Assembly: GCA_964634675.1 (NCBI GenBank)
Contig: CAZWLH010000018.1
Span: forward strand, 1-23,162
Source of the DNA: UMGS172 sp964634675
GTDB lineage: Bacteria; Bacillota; Clostridia; Oscillospirales; Acutalibacteraceae
Direction: 5' to 3'
Length of the DNA: 23,162 bases
Under the pieces are notes generated by a model, which was not told where the DNA came from, searched no databases, and saw only the letters and a list, made by a program, of their open reading frames with translations. Both the position numbers and the translations under genes were made by a program. Position 1 is the first letter of the stretch. Each line of letters opens with the position of its first letter. Shown in pieces: positions 13,575-20,351 of this stretch.

Positions 13575-14939
13575 TCAGTTTGATTCAGCTATTTCGGGCA
13601 GACTATCAAGGTATTCTTTAACCTCTTTCATTCCGTCTCCCACTATTTTTTCGGTGCGTTCAAGTGAAGCTCTTGCGCTTTTTTCGGTCGCTTCGGACAG
13701 TTTGAAGGTCTCCTGCCAATTTTCGACACTGTCATCAAGCGGCAGAATTTCATAAACCTTTTTTCCGGTATCCTTACTTGTATAAAGGTTGACCCAGGTC
13801 GACAAAAGCTCGACACCTTCAAGTCTCACCGTGCCGTCACTGTATTTTGCAAAGGTAAAGCTGAACAGAACGCCGTCCTCGGTGTGGCCTGTTTTCATAT
13901 TGACCGCCGTCTTGCGCTGATTCGAAACCGCATTTCCGACCGAATAGATGCAGACGGTCTTGTGATTTTCGTCAAGCTCGCTTTGGAGAAGCTCCACAGG
14001 CTCGACAACGTGAGGATGCCCTCCGACGATAACGTCAACGCCGAGATTGCACATTTCGGCGGCCATCGCCTTTTGATCGGAGTTTGCAGTCAGGCTGTAC
14101 TCATCGCCCCAATGAATAAAAAGCACCACGGCCTCTGCCCCGTCCGACTTCATACTTGAAATATTGTCGGCAACGCTTTGATAAAAGGTATCAAGCTCGT
14201 TATATGAAAAGGCGTTGACCAATTTTGCGGCCTCGGTGCTCATTTGGATACCGTTGAGTGCCACACCGTCACTGCTTTTATCGGTTTCATATGTATAGCA
14301 CATCATACCGATATTTATTCCGTTGATCTGCTTGACGGCATAGCGTTTTTCCTCGCTGTCCTTATGGGTGCCGAGTCGGTCAAGCTTTTTGCCGTCAATG
14401 ACCTCGAGGGTTCTGAGCATTCCCTTTATACGTGTATCGTAGGAATGGTTGTTTGCGGTGAGCAGCATATCAAAGCCGGACTTTGCCGCCGCATCAACTA
14501 TCTCATCCGGGCAGTTGAACTGCGGATATCCGCTGTATTTGTACCCTTCACTGTCCGAACAGAGGGTCGTTTCGAGATTGGCAACGGCATAGTCGGCGGC
14601 CGAAACATAGCTTTCGAAATAGGTGAAAATATTGTCGAAATCATAGCTTCCGTCGCTTTGCTTGGCAGCGGTCATTATCGGGGAATGCATCAAAAGGTCA
14701 CCCGTGACCGACACGGTCGCAGTCGAAAGCCTTACGGTCTTTTGCGGCTGAAGAACAATGTCCGATGAGTCTGACTCCGAACTTACGGTCACGCTGTCAC
14801 GCCAACCGAGGTCGGTAAAATGCTCGAGCACGGCGACCGAGGATACTGCCACCGTAAGTGTTATCAGGAACGACAGAACAGCCAACAGTGCACGGTTCAG
14901 CGTATGCTTTGTTTTTTTCCTTTTATACTGCTTTGACAC
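13575..14939 (-). CDS. CapA-family (PGA_cap) metallophosphatase-like membrane protein
   Basis: A 454-aa protein of the CapA / poly-gamma-glutamate synthesis family (calcineurin-like fold). One N-terminal membrane helix (about 17-38) follows a lysine-rich start, so the bulk is outside the cell. Metal-site motifs are all present: GDLLMH (80-85), NLETTL (121-126), ANNHSYD (162-168), HWGDEY and GGHPHVVEP. No other capsule gene (capB/capC/pgsE) is nearby, so poly-glutamate synthesis is not implied. Many orphan CapA-like proteins in Clostridia have unknown substrates. Start is GTG at 14939 with AGGGGAG 8 nt upstream, 19 nt after the TIM-barrel gene: end of the long minus-strand operon. Confidence 0.88.
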   Translation of the reverse strand: MSKQYKRKKTKHTLNRALLAVLSFLITLTVAVSSVAVLEHFTDLGWRDSVTVSSESDSSDIVLQPQKTVRLSTATVSVTGDLLMHSPIMTAAKQSDGSYDFDNIFTYFESYVSAADYAVANLETTLCSDSEGYKYSGYPQFNCPDEIVDAAAKSGFDMLLTANNHSYDTRIKGMLRTLEVIDGKKLDRLGTHKDSEEKRYAVKQINGINIGMMCYTYETDKSSDGVALNGIQMSTEAAKLVNAFSYNELDTFYQSVADNISSMKSDGAEAVVLFIHWGDEYSLTANSDQKAMAAEMCNLGVDVIVGGHPHVVEPVELLQSELDENHKTVCIYSVGNAVSNQRKTAVNMKTGHTEDGVLFSFTFAKYSDGTVRLEGVELLSTWVNLYTSKDTGKKVYEILPLDDSVENWQETFKLSEATEKSARASLERTEKIVGDGMKEVKEYLDSLPEIAESN

Positions 14940-14958
14940 CTATATTTCTCCCCTTGAC

Positions 14959-15744
14959 TCAACAAATTCCCGTTTCGGTCTTAAGCTTATTCAAGCTTTT
15001 GATAAGCTCGGACGGCTCTTTATAAGCGTTACGGTACACTTCTATAAGGCAAGCACCGTCATATCCGTCGGTCTGCAGGCGGTCGAAGAGGGGCTTGAAG
15101 TTGAAATCCCCTCTTGTCGGAAGCATACAGTCACACGCGGCGTCATGATCGCTTATGTGAACGTTTACTATGCGGCCTTGCATAGCCTCATACATCGCAT
15201 CAACTCCGCAGCCGTCACGCACGGTCTGCTTCACATCAAGCGTGAAGCAGAGTCGGTCATCTGTGAGCTTGCGGATCCTTCGAACATTTTCGGGCGTTGC
15301 CGCTCTGTATCGGTTCACGTTTTCGTGGCAGACGGTCACGCCGTATTTTTCGGCCTCATTATTCATTTCGAGCAGTCTTTCGCAATAGCACTTGAGCGAA
15401 ATGTGCCCCGTCAGGCTGTCACCGTGAAGCACAACCGTCTTCGCCTTCAAGGCTTGTGCGGCGGTGTAATATCTCTTATAATACTCAAAGGAGTCCTTAT
15501 ATCGTCGGACATAATCCGAAAACAGGAAATAAGGCTCGCCCACCGAATCGCACGGGTGCACCGAAGCGACCTCGATGCCGTAAAATTCACGTATTTTACA
15601 AAGCTCGGCCGTAAATTCGGGCATAAGCTCCGACGGACTGTTGAAAAATATTTCGGTGGTTTTGACACCGTTTTCGCCGAGAAATTTCAAAGCCTCCTCG
15701 GTGTTCATCGGATAAAGACTTGCACTTGATATTCCCAACCTCAT
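14959..15744 (-). CDS. Sugar phosphate isomerase/epimerase-like TIM-barrel protein (AP_endonuc_2)
   Basis: A 261-aa xylose-isomerase-like TIM barrel. Recognisable strand-end motifs: LGISSASLYP at the N-terminus, ASVHPCD, VVLHGDS, VCHENVNR, CFTLDVKQ, NVHISDHD and CLIEVYRN. The Glu, Asp and His residues in these motifs are the usual metal ligands. Substrate unknown: members range from sugar epimerases to endonuclease IV-like proteins, and the sequence favours the isomerase/epimerase branch. The start ATG overlaps the rqcH stop (ATGA), so translation is coupled. It is followed by capA, and the pair might act on a wall or capsule sugar (inference only). Confidence 0.85.
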   Translation of the reverse strand: MRLGISSASLYPMNTEEALKFLGENGVKTTEIFFNSPSELMPEFTAELCKIREFYGIEVASVHPCDSVGEPYFLFSDYVRRYKDSFEYYKRYYTAAQALKAKTVVLHGDSLTGHISLKCYCERLLEMNNEAEKYGVTVCHENVNRYRAATPENVRRIRKLTDDRLCFTLDVKQTVRDGCGVDAMYEAMQGRIVNVHISDHDAACDCMLPTRGDFNFKPLFDRLQTDGYDGACLIEVYRNAYKEPSELIKSLNKLKTETGIC

Positions 15745-17468
15745 ACCTTGACCTCACCGGGTGTAACATACACCGTTTTATTGGTTTTATAGATCACCAT
15801 TCCGGGCTTTGCACCAGACGGCTTCTTAACATACTTGACCTTGGTATAGTCCACCGGCACCGATGAAGATTCGGCGGCCTTTGAATGCTTGGCCGCAAGT
15901 GCCGCCGCAAAGATAACGGTAGACTCGGGCAGCTCTTCTCCGCCGCAGCGCACTATAACGTGTGAGCCGGGGATATTCTTGGTGTGAAACCACATATCGG
16001 AAGACTCTGCGATACGCAGGGTGAGCTCATCGTTTTGGCGGTTATTACGTCCGACCAGCACCTTAAAGCCGTCGGGTGACTCAAACTCAAGCGGCGCCGC
16101 CGCTTTGAGCGGCTTTTTGCGGTCACCGCGAGAGCGCAGATAGCCCGACTCAAGCAGTTCGGCCTTTATTTCATTAAGTCCGGCAACCGAATCGGCTCTT
16201 TGAAGCTCGTCGGCCACGCTTTCGATATACCTGAGTTCATCGCGACTTTGCTCTATAAGCCTTCCGAGCATTGCCGAAGCATTACAGCACCGCTTATACT
16301 CTTTAAAATAACGTGCCGCATTTTGCGACGGAGTGAGTGCGACATTGAGCGGTATCCTGACCGTTTTAAGCTCGGGATCGTAGTAGTTATCCACGTCGAT
16401 GTAAGGCATACCTCGCTCAACGGCATAAAGGTTGGCCTTTAAAAGCTCGCCGTAGATCCTGAATTTTTCGCCATCGGCGCACTTTTCCTGCTCCTTTAAG
16501 CGCACCGCGATCTTCTTGGCAGTTCGGTTAAGGAGATTGTTTATAAGCTTGCCGAGGTCACTCGACATCTGCCTTATGCGTTCCTTTCGGTCACGCTCGG
16601 AATACACCGCTTCGAGCAGCTCTGAGGCCGAAGAAAAGGTCTTTTTTTCGGCAGAGCGGCCGTACTGAGTTATATCGGCAAACGAAAACTCAAACGGTAT
16701 ACCACGTTCGTCGCAAAGCATAGTGTAGACAGGCAACTCCATATCACGAACAGTGTCGGAAATCGCCTTTGAAAGCCTTTCCCTTTCCTGCTCATTCAGC
16801 AAATTCGAAGGTTTGTCGGTGTCACATTCGGCTCTGACCGATATTTCACGTGCAACAAGCGGCGAAACACCGTCAAGCACCGAAACCAACGCCTTGCAAA
16901 GCGGAGCGGCCGCCGACACGACCTCGGTGACCGTGTCCTGTAAGGAGTCGGTCATAATATTCCGCTTCTCGGTGCGCTCGGGCGGCTCATAAACCGCACC
17001 GGGCTGAAGCATTCGCCCTCCGGCTTCGATATCGGAGCGGCGCAGTGCGTCGATTATCCTTCCGTCGCTTCCGATAAGTATAAGGTTGGTCTGCTTACCG
17101 ATAAGCTCGGTCACAAGCTTCAAAGAGACCCGGTCACCCATTTCGTTGGTGCCGTCAAACACGAAACAAACGGTTCTCTCAAAGCCGTTATCCTCAATGC
17201 GTGAAAATCTTGCTCCCGAGAGATATTTTCGCATAAGCATACAAAACATCGGCGGCTCGGAAGGATTTTCAAAGCTGCTTTCGGTGAAATTTATCCTCGG
17301 TGCAGAGGGTCTTGTACATATCAGCAGCTTTTTCGCGTCCTTTGCCGAGCGAAGCATTATGACCGCTTCTTCTCTTGACGGCTGATGAATTTTATCTATT
17401 CGGGCATTTTCAAGTCCTAAAGCCAGCTCTTTTTTCAGCAAATTAAGAAAAATTCCGTCAATCCCCAT
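15741..17468 (-). CDS. rqcH: RqcH (NFACT family) ribosome-associated quality control protein
   Basis: Binds stalled 50S subunits carrying peptidyl-tRNA and recruits tRNA-Ala to add C-terminal alanine tails (known for B. subtilis RqcH; older names FbpA or fibronectin-binding protein). The 575-aa protein has NFACT-N at 1 to about 200 (MGIDGIFL, LRSAKDAKKLLI), coiled-coil arms (about 280-430) and a C-terminal NFACT-R domain with MWFHTKNIPGSHVIVR. The key acidic-Arg pair at 97-98 is Glu-Arg, where B. subtilis has Asp-Arg. I chose the ATG at 17468, with GGAG 4 nt before it, over an in-frame ATG at 17489. It overlaps trmK by 11 nt. Confidence 0.93.
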   Translation of the reverse strand: MGIDGIFLNLLKKELALGLENARIDKIHQPSREEAVIMLRSAKDAKKLLICTRPSAPRINFTESSFENPSEPPMFCMLMRKYLSGARFSRIEDNGFERTVCFVFDGTNEMGDRVSLKLVTELIGKQTNLILIGSDGRIIDALRRSDIEAGGRMLQPGAVYEPPERTEKRNIMTDSLQDTVTEVVSAAAPLCKALVSVLDGVSPLVAREISVRAECDTDKPSNLLNEQERERLSKAISDTVRDMELPVYTMLCDERGIPFEFSFADITQYGRSAEKKTFSSASELLEAVYSERDRKERIRQMSSDLGKLINNLLNRTAKKIAVRLKEQEKCADGEKFRIYGELLKANLYAVERGMPYIDVDNYYDPELKTVRIPLNVALTPSQNAARYFKEYKRCCNASAMLGRLIEQSRDELRYIESVADELQRADSVAGLNEIKAELLESGYLRSRGDRKKPLKAAAPLEFESPDGFKVLVGRNNRQNDELTLRIAESSDMWFHTKNIPGSHVIVRCGGEELPESTVIFAAALAAKHSKAAESSSVPVDYTKVKYVKKPSGAKPGMVIYKTNKTVYVTPGEVKV

Positions 17469-18144
17469 AGTTCTCCAAAATCCTGTCAATTCCGTCGGCG
17501 GCGGCAGTCAGCTCGCAGAAGCGCTGCTTTTCCGACTCGATATTTTTAATATCATCGGCAAGCTTTCCGATGATACGGCGCTTGCGCTTTATATAGCCAA
17601 GCTCATCCTCTCCCATATTCTCGGGAAGCCTTCCGATAAAGCGAAAAATCGGGTCGCAAGCTCTTGTCTTTCCGTCAAACACCGCCTTTATGACGGTATA
17701 AATACGACCCTGCGACATAACCGCGCACTCTTTCACGATGGCAAAGCCGTTCTCGCAAAGATACTGACGAAGCTCTTCGACAGCGGTCATCGGCTGCAAT
17801 ATAAGCTCGTATCGGGTGTTCTTTATCCACCTGGTATCGCTTATTATACGTGCCATAAGGTCGCCGCCCATACCTGCCAGAACTGCAGTATCTATCTCAT
17901 CGGGACCGACAGCCTTTAAGCCGTCGCCCTTGCGAAGCTCAATACCGTCAACATTCGAACGTTCAATATTTAAGCGCGCATTTTCAAGCGGTCCGTCGCC
18001 GATATCGCAGGCAAACGCTTTTTGCGCGATTCCGTTTTTTAAAAGAAAGACCGGAAGATAGGCGTGGTCGGTGCCGATATCGGCTACCCTGTCCCCCGAC
18101 CGTATCATTCCGGCTATCTTAAGCAGTCGGCTGTTGACCGACAT
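17458..18144 (-). CDS. trmK: tRNA (adenine(22)-N1)-methyltransferase TrmK
   Basis: SAM-dependent enzyme (COG2384, YqfN) forming m1A22 in tRNA. The 228-aa Rossmann-fold protein has motif I VADIGTDHAYLPVFLL (20-35), the acidic ribose-binding stretch FACDIGDGPLENA, motif IV AGMGGDLMARII and LILQPM. The C-terminal third (RKRRIIGKLADDI...) is the family's helical coiled-coil. The ATG at 18144 shares its A with the stop of the DUF1858 gene, with GGAGAG 6 nt upstream. Its place after rpoD is the typical Firmicutes arrangement (sigA-trmK). Confidence 0.94.
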   Translation of the reverse strand: MSVNSRLLKIAGMIRSGDRVADIGTDHAYLPVFLLKNGIAQKAFACDIGDGPLENARLNIERSNVDGIELRKGDGLKAVGPDEIDTAVLAGMGGDLMARIISDTRWIKNTRYELILQPMTAVEELRQYLCENGFAIVKECAVMSQGRIYTVIKAVFDGKTRACDPIFRFIGRLPENMGEDELGYIKRKRRIIGKLADDIKNIESEKQRFCELTAAADGIDRILENYGD

Positions 18145-18344
18145 TATTTGCTCTCCAAATACTCGTTGATCTTGGCAAGAAGAGCGTCGCAGTCGGTACC
18201 GTGAACGGCACAGGCATCCTCGACCGACTCACCGCGAGATGCCGGGCATCCGAGGCAGTGCATACCGATCTCGAAGAAGAACTTGGCAGTGCCCTGATCC
18301 ATATCGAGAATATCGCCGATAAGCATATCTTTTGTTACCTTCAT
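18144..18344 (-). CDS. DUF1858 (hybrid-cluster-associated redox disulfide) domain protein
   Basis: A 66-aa single-domain DUF1858 protein: VTKDMLIGDILDMDQGTAKFF, then MHCLGCPASRGESVEDAC. The CxxC pair (Cys30, Cys33) is the proposed redox-active disulfide; Cys45 and Cys52 are additional. Family members occur alone or fused to redox proteins, and their biochemical role is not established. The ATG at 18344 has a strong GGAGG. An upstream in-frame start (18440) would run back into the previous gene with no SD, so I rejected it. It abuts trmK (TAATG). Confidence 0.88.
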   Translation of the reverse strand: MKVTKDMLIGDILDMDQGTAKFFFEIGMHCLGCPASRGESVEDACAVHGTDCDALLAKINEYLESK

Positions 18345-18363
18345 TTTGATTTCCTCCGTTTTC

Positions 18364-18378
18364 GAAGTCTTCGACTTC
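18364..18378 (-). repeat. Small hairpin in the leader before the DUF1858 gene
   Basis: GAAGTC-TTC-GACTTC, a perfect 6-bp inverted repeat with a 3-nt loop, lies between the 181-aa gene stop (18389) and the DUF1858 SD. No T-run follows, so it is not a terminator. It could be an mRNA processing or stability element, or chance. Confidence 0.35.
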
Positions 18379-18388
18379 TTAATATTTA

Positions 18389-18934
18389 TCAATCTATGCC
18401 GGACTCTTTGAGTCTTTTTTCGGCATAGGATTTGAACCAACAGTATATTGCCTCACCGAGCTCCTGATAAACGGGATCTCCGTCGTGAGAGCAGAGCATG
18501 GCAAAGGTCTGACCCATTCGTCTTACGACCTCTGTTCCTCTGCGGTATGCGAGATAATAGAAAGAAAACGCGCCCGAGTCGCCGACTGCCTTATATATAT
18601 CGGGGGACAGCCTCTCAAGCTCGGAATTAAAGCTGTTTTCGGCGGTTTGGTGAACCACCTCACTCATCAGCATTTCCTCCATTGCGACAACGGCGGCAAA
18701 GGTCATCATAATACCCCTTTGCACCGTCATTGCGACGTTTTCTTCATCGCCGTCACAGGGAAAGCTGTTCAGCCTGCCGACAACCTCGGCCGCCAAAAGC
18801 TTACCCACCGCCTTGGCCTTTTCGGTATTACCCTTTGAGCTTTCACGTGTGTACTCGTCAAGCACGACCGACTGAGCATCCTTTTCAGGCTGCTTTTTTC
18901 CGATGGCGGCAATTTTTATATCTTCATCAAACAT
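18389..18934 (-). CDS. Uncharacterised 181-aa protein in the rpoD operon
   Basis: I do not recognise this family. The protein starts with a charged, probably disordered stretch (1-36), followed by a compact helical region. Helices carry VAMTVQRGIMMTFAAVVAMEE (68-88), then ELERLSPDIYKAV, FYYLAYRRGTEVVRRMG (125-141) and VYQELGEAIYCWFKSYAEKR. There are three cysteines (60, 148, 165) and no signal peptide. The methionine-rich helix is not hydrophobic enough to be a clear membrane span. The ATG at 18934 has AAGGGTGGG upstream. It lies between two small Cys-motif proteins (27-nt and 44-nt gaps), so it is co-transcribed with rpoD and trmK. Coding is supported by the RBS, operon spacing and codon composition like its neighbours. 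Confidence 0.8.
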   Translation of the reverse strand: MFDEDIKIAAIGKKQPEKDAQSVVLDEYTRESSKGNTEKAKAVGKLLAAEVVGRLNSFPCDGDEENVAMTVQRGIMMTFAAVVAMEEMLMSEVVHQTAENSFNSELERLSPDIYKAVGDSGAFSFYYLAYRRGTEVVRRMGQTFAMLCSHDGDPVYQELGEAIYCWFKSYAEKRLKESGID

Positions 18935-18961
18935 TTTTGACCCACCCTTCAGGTGAAGCGT

Positions 18962-19216
18962 TTATCCATTCCTCTGTTTGCAGGCGGCAAGTGCCTTGGC
19001 AAGCTGATCGGGACAGGATGTGGCTTTAAAGCCGCATCTTATTCCCTCGAGCCTTTCAATGACCTCGTCGACCTTCATTCCCTCACACAATGCCGAAATT
19101 CCCTTGAGATTTCCGTTGCATCCGCCGACGAATTTTATGTTTTCGACGGTATCTCCGTTGACCTCAAAGGTGATCGTGCTTGAGCAAACACCTTTTGTTT
19201 CATACGAATATTTCAT
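18962..19216 (-). CDS. TSCPD domain protein (TIGR03905 type)
   Basis: An 84-aa TSCPD protein, related to a C-terminal module of vitamin-B12-dependent ribonucleotide reductase (NrdJ); the stand-alone form has no proven function. It has GVCSSTITFEV (Cys11), FVGGCNGNLKGI (Cys33), LCEGM (Cys44), IRCGFKATSCPDQLA (Cys61, Cys68) and Cys79. The six cysteines in a small protein suggest zinc or Fe-S binding. It starts 12 nt after the rpoD stop. The SD is weak: AAAGG lies about 15 nt from the ATG, so it may be translated partly by coupling to rpoD. Confidence 0.9.
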   Translation of the reverse strand: MKYSYETKGVCSSTITFEVNGDTVENIKFVGGCNGNLKGISALCEGMKVDEVIERLEGIRCGFKATSCPDQLAKALAACKQRNG

Positions 19217-19228
19217 TTAAAAAGAAAC

Positions 19229-20326
19229 TTACCTTTCCTTAAATCTGTTACTTCTTACGGGGTGACGAAGCTTACGCAGCGCCTTTGCCTCGATCTGACG
19301 TATACGCTCACGGGTAACGTTGAACTCCATACCGACCTCTTCAAGCGTGTGACAGCGTCCGTCCTTAAGTCCGAAGCGGAGTCTTACAACGGCCTCTTCA
19401 CGCGGAGTCAGCGTTTTAAGCACCGAATCGATATCCTCATTGGTTATGGTCTTCAGCGCGGCATCGTCGGGTGCCAAGGCATCCTCGTCGCGTATGAAGT
19501 CCATAAGGCGGCTGTCCTCCTCGGGGCCTATCGGTGTTTCCATCGAAACAGGCTCCTGAGCGACACGCATTATCTCACGCACACGCTCGACCGACATCTC
19601 CATCTTCTCGGCAATGAGCTCCTCGCTCGGCTCGTGGCCGTTTTCGTGAAGAAGCTGACTCTGAACCTTTTTCAAACGGTTTATGGTCTCGACCATATGA
19701 ACGGGAATTCGAATGGTTCTTGCCTGGTCGGCTATTGCACGGGTTATGGCCTGACGTATCCACCAGGTTGCATAGGTCGAAAATTTAAAGCCCTTTGTAT
19801 GGTCGAACTTTTCGACGGCCTTGATAAGGCCGACATTACCCTCCTGAATAAGGTCAAGGAAGTGCATACCGCGTCCGGCGTAGCGCTTTGCGATGCTTAC
19901 AACAAGTCTTAAGTTGGCTTCGGTAAGGCGCTTTTTAGCTGCGGGATCGCCGTCGCCTATTCTCTTGGCAAGGTCGACTTCCTCCTCGGGAGTGAGCAGC
20001 GGAACACGGCCGATCTCCTTGAAATAGACCTTTACGGGATCGTCAAGCGATATCTGATCCATCGAGGCCACGACCTCTTCAAGCTTGTCGACCTCCTCGA
20101 GCTCGGCGATCTTCAGATCGTCATCGGTCGGCTCAAGGTAATCGAGGTCAAGCAGAGGAGGCTCAATTTCAAGTGTTTCCAAATTATCTGGAATTTCATC
20201 TTCGATATCGAGAAAATCGTCCTTGCGGTCATCGTTTTTCGTATAGCTGTCTTCAATATAGCTATCGCCGTTGTTCTCAAGCATATCGTCAACGTTGGTT
20301 TTCTTCTGTTTCTTCTTCTCGTTCAT
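19229..20326 (-). CDS. rpoD: RNA polymerase housekeeping sigma factor RpoD/SigA
   Basis: Primary sigma-70 factor directing RNA polymerase to vegetative promoters. The protein is 365 aa from the chosen ATG (20326), which follows GGGGGAA at 6 nt. An alternative ATG at 20341 has only a weak SD and adds five residues. The N-terminal about 90 residues are very acidic (a short region 1.1-like part). Region 1.2 follows at DDPVKVYFKEIG. Region 2 has LRLVVSIAKRYAGRG, LDLIQEGNVGLIKAVEKFD, and 2.3/2.4 TYATWWIRQAITRAI. Region 3 and the 4.2 helix-turn-helix VTRERIRQIEAKALRKLRHP complete it. Directly after dnaG, the classic macromolecular-synthesis arrangement. Confidence 0.97.
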   Translation of the reverse strand: MNEKKKQKKTNVDDMLENNGDSYIEDSYTKNDDRKDDFLDIEDEIPDNLETLEIEPPLLDLDYLEPTDDDLKIAELEEVDKLEEVVASMDQISLDDPVKVYFKEIGRVPLLTPEEEVDLAKRIGDGDPAAKKRLTEANLRLVVSIAKRYAGRGMHFLDLIQEGNVGLIKAVEKFDHTKGFKFSTYATWWIRQAITRAIADQARTIRIPVHMVETINRLKKVQSQLLHENGHEPSEELIAEKMEMSVERVREIMRVAQEPVSMETPIGPEEDSRLMDFIRDEDALAPDDAALKTITNEDIDSVLKTLTPREEAVVRLRFGLKDGRCHTLEEVGMEFNVTRERIRQIEAKALRKLRHPVRSNRFKER

Positions 20327-20351
20327 TTCTGTTTCCCCCATTTATCCCATT

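Noticed and set aside
14758..15729. 323-codon open frame on the + strand over the TIM-barrel and capA genes
   Set aside because: Overlaps two clear minus-strand genes with coupled starts; the translated product resembles nothing.
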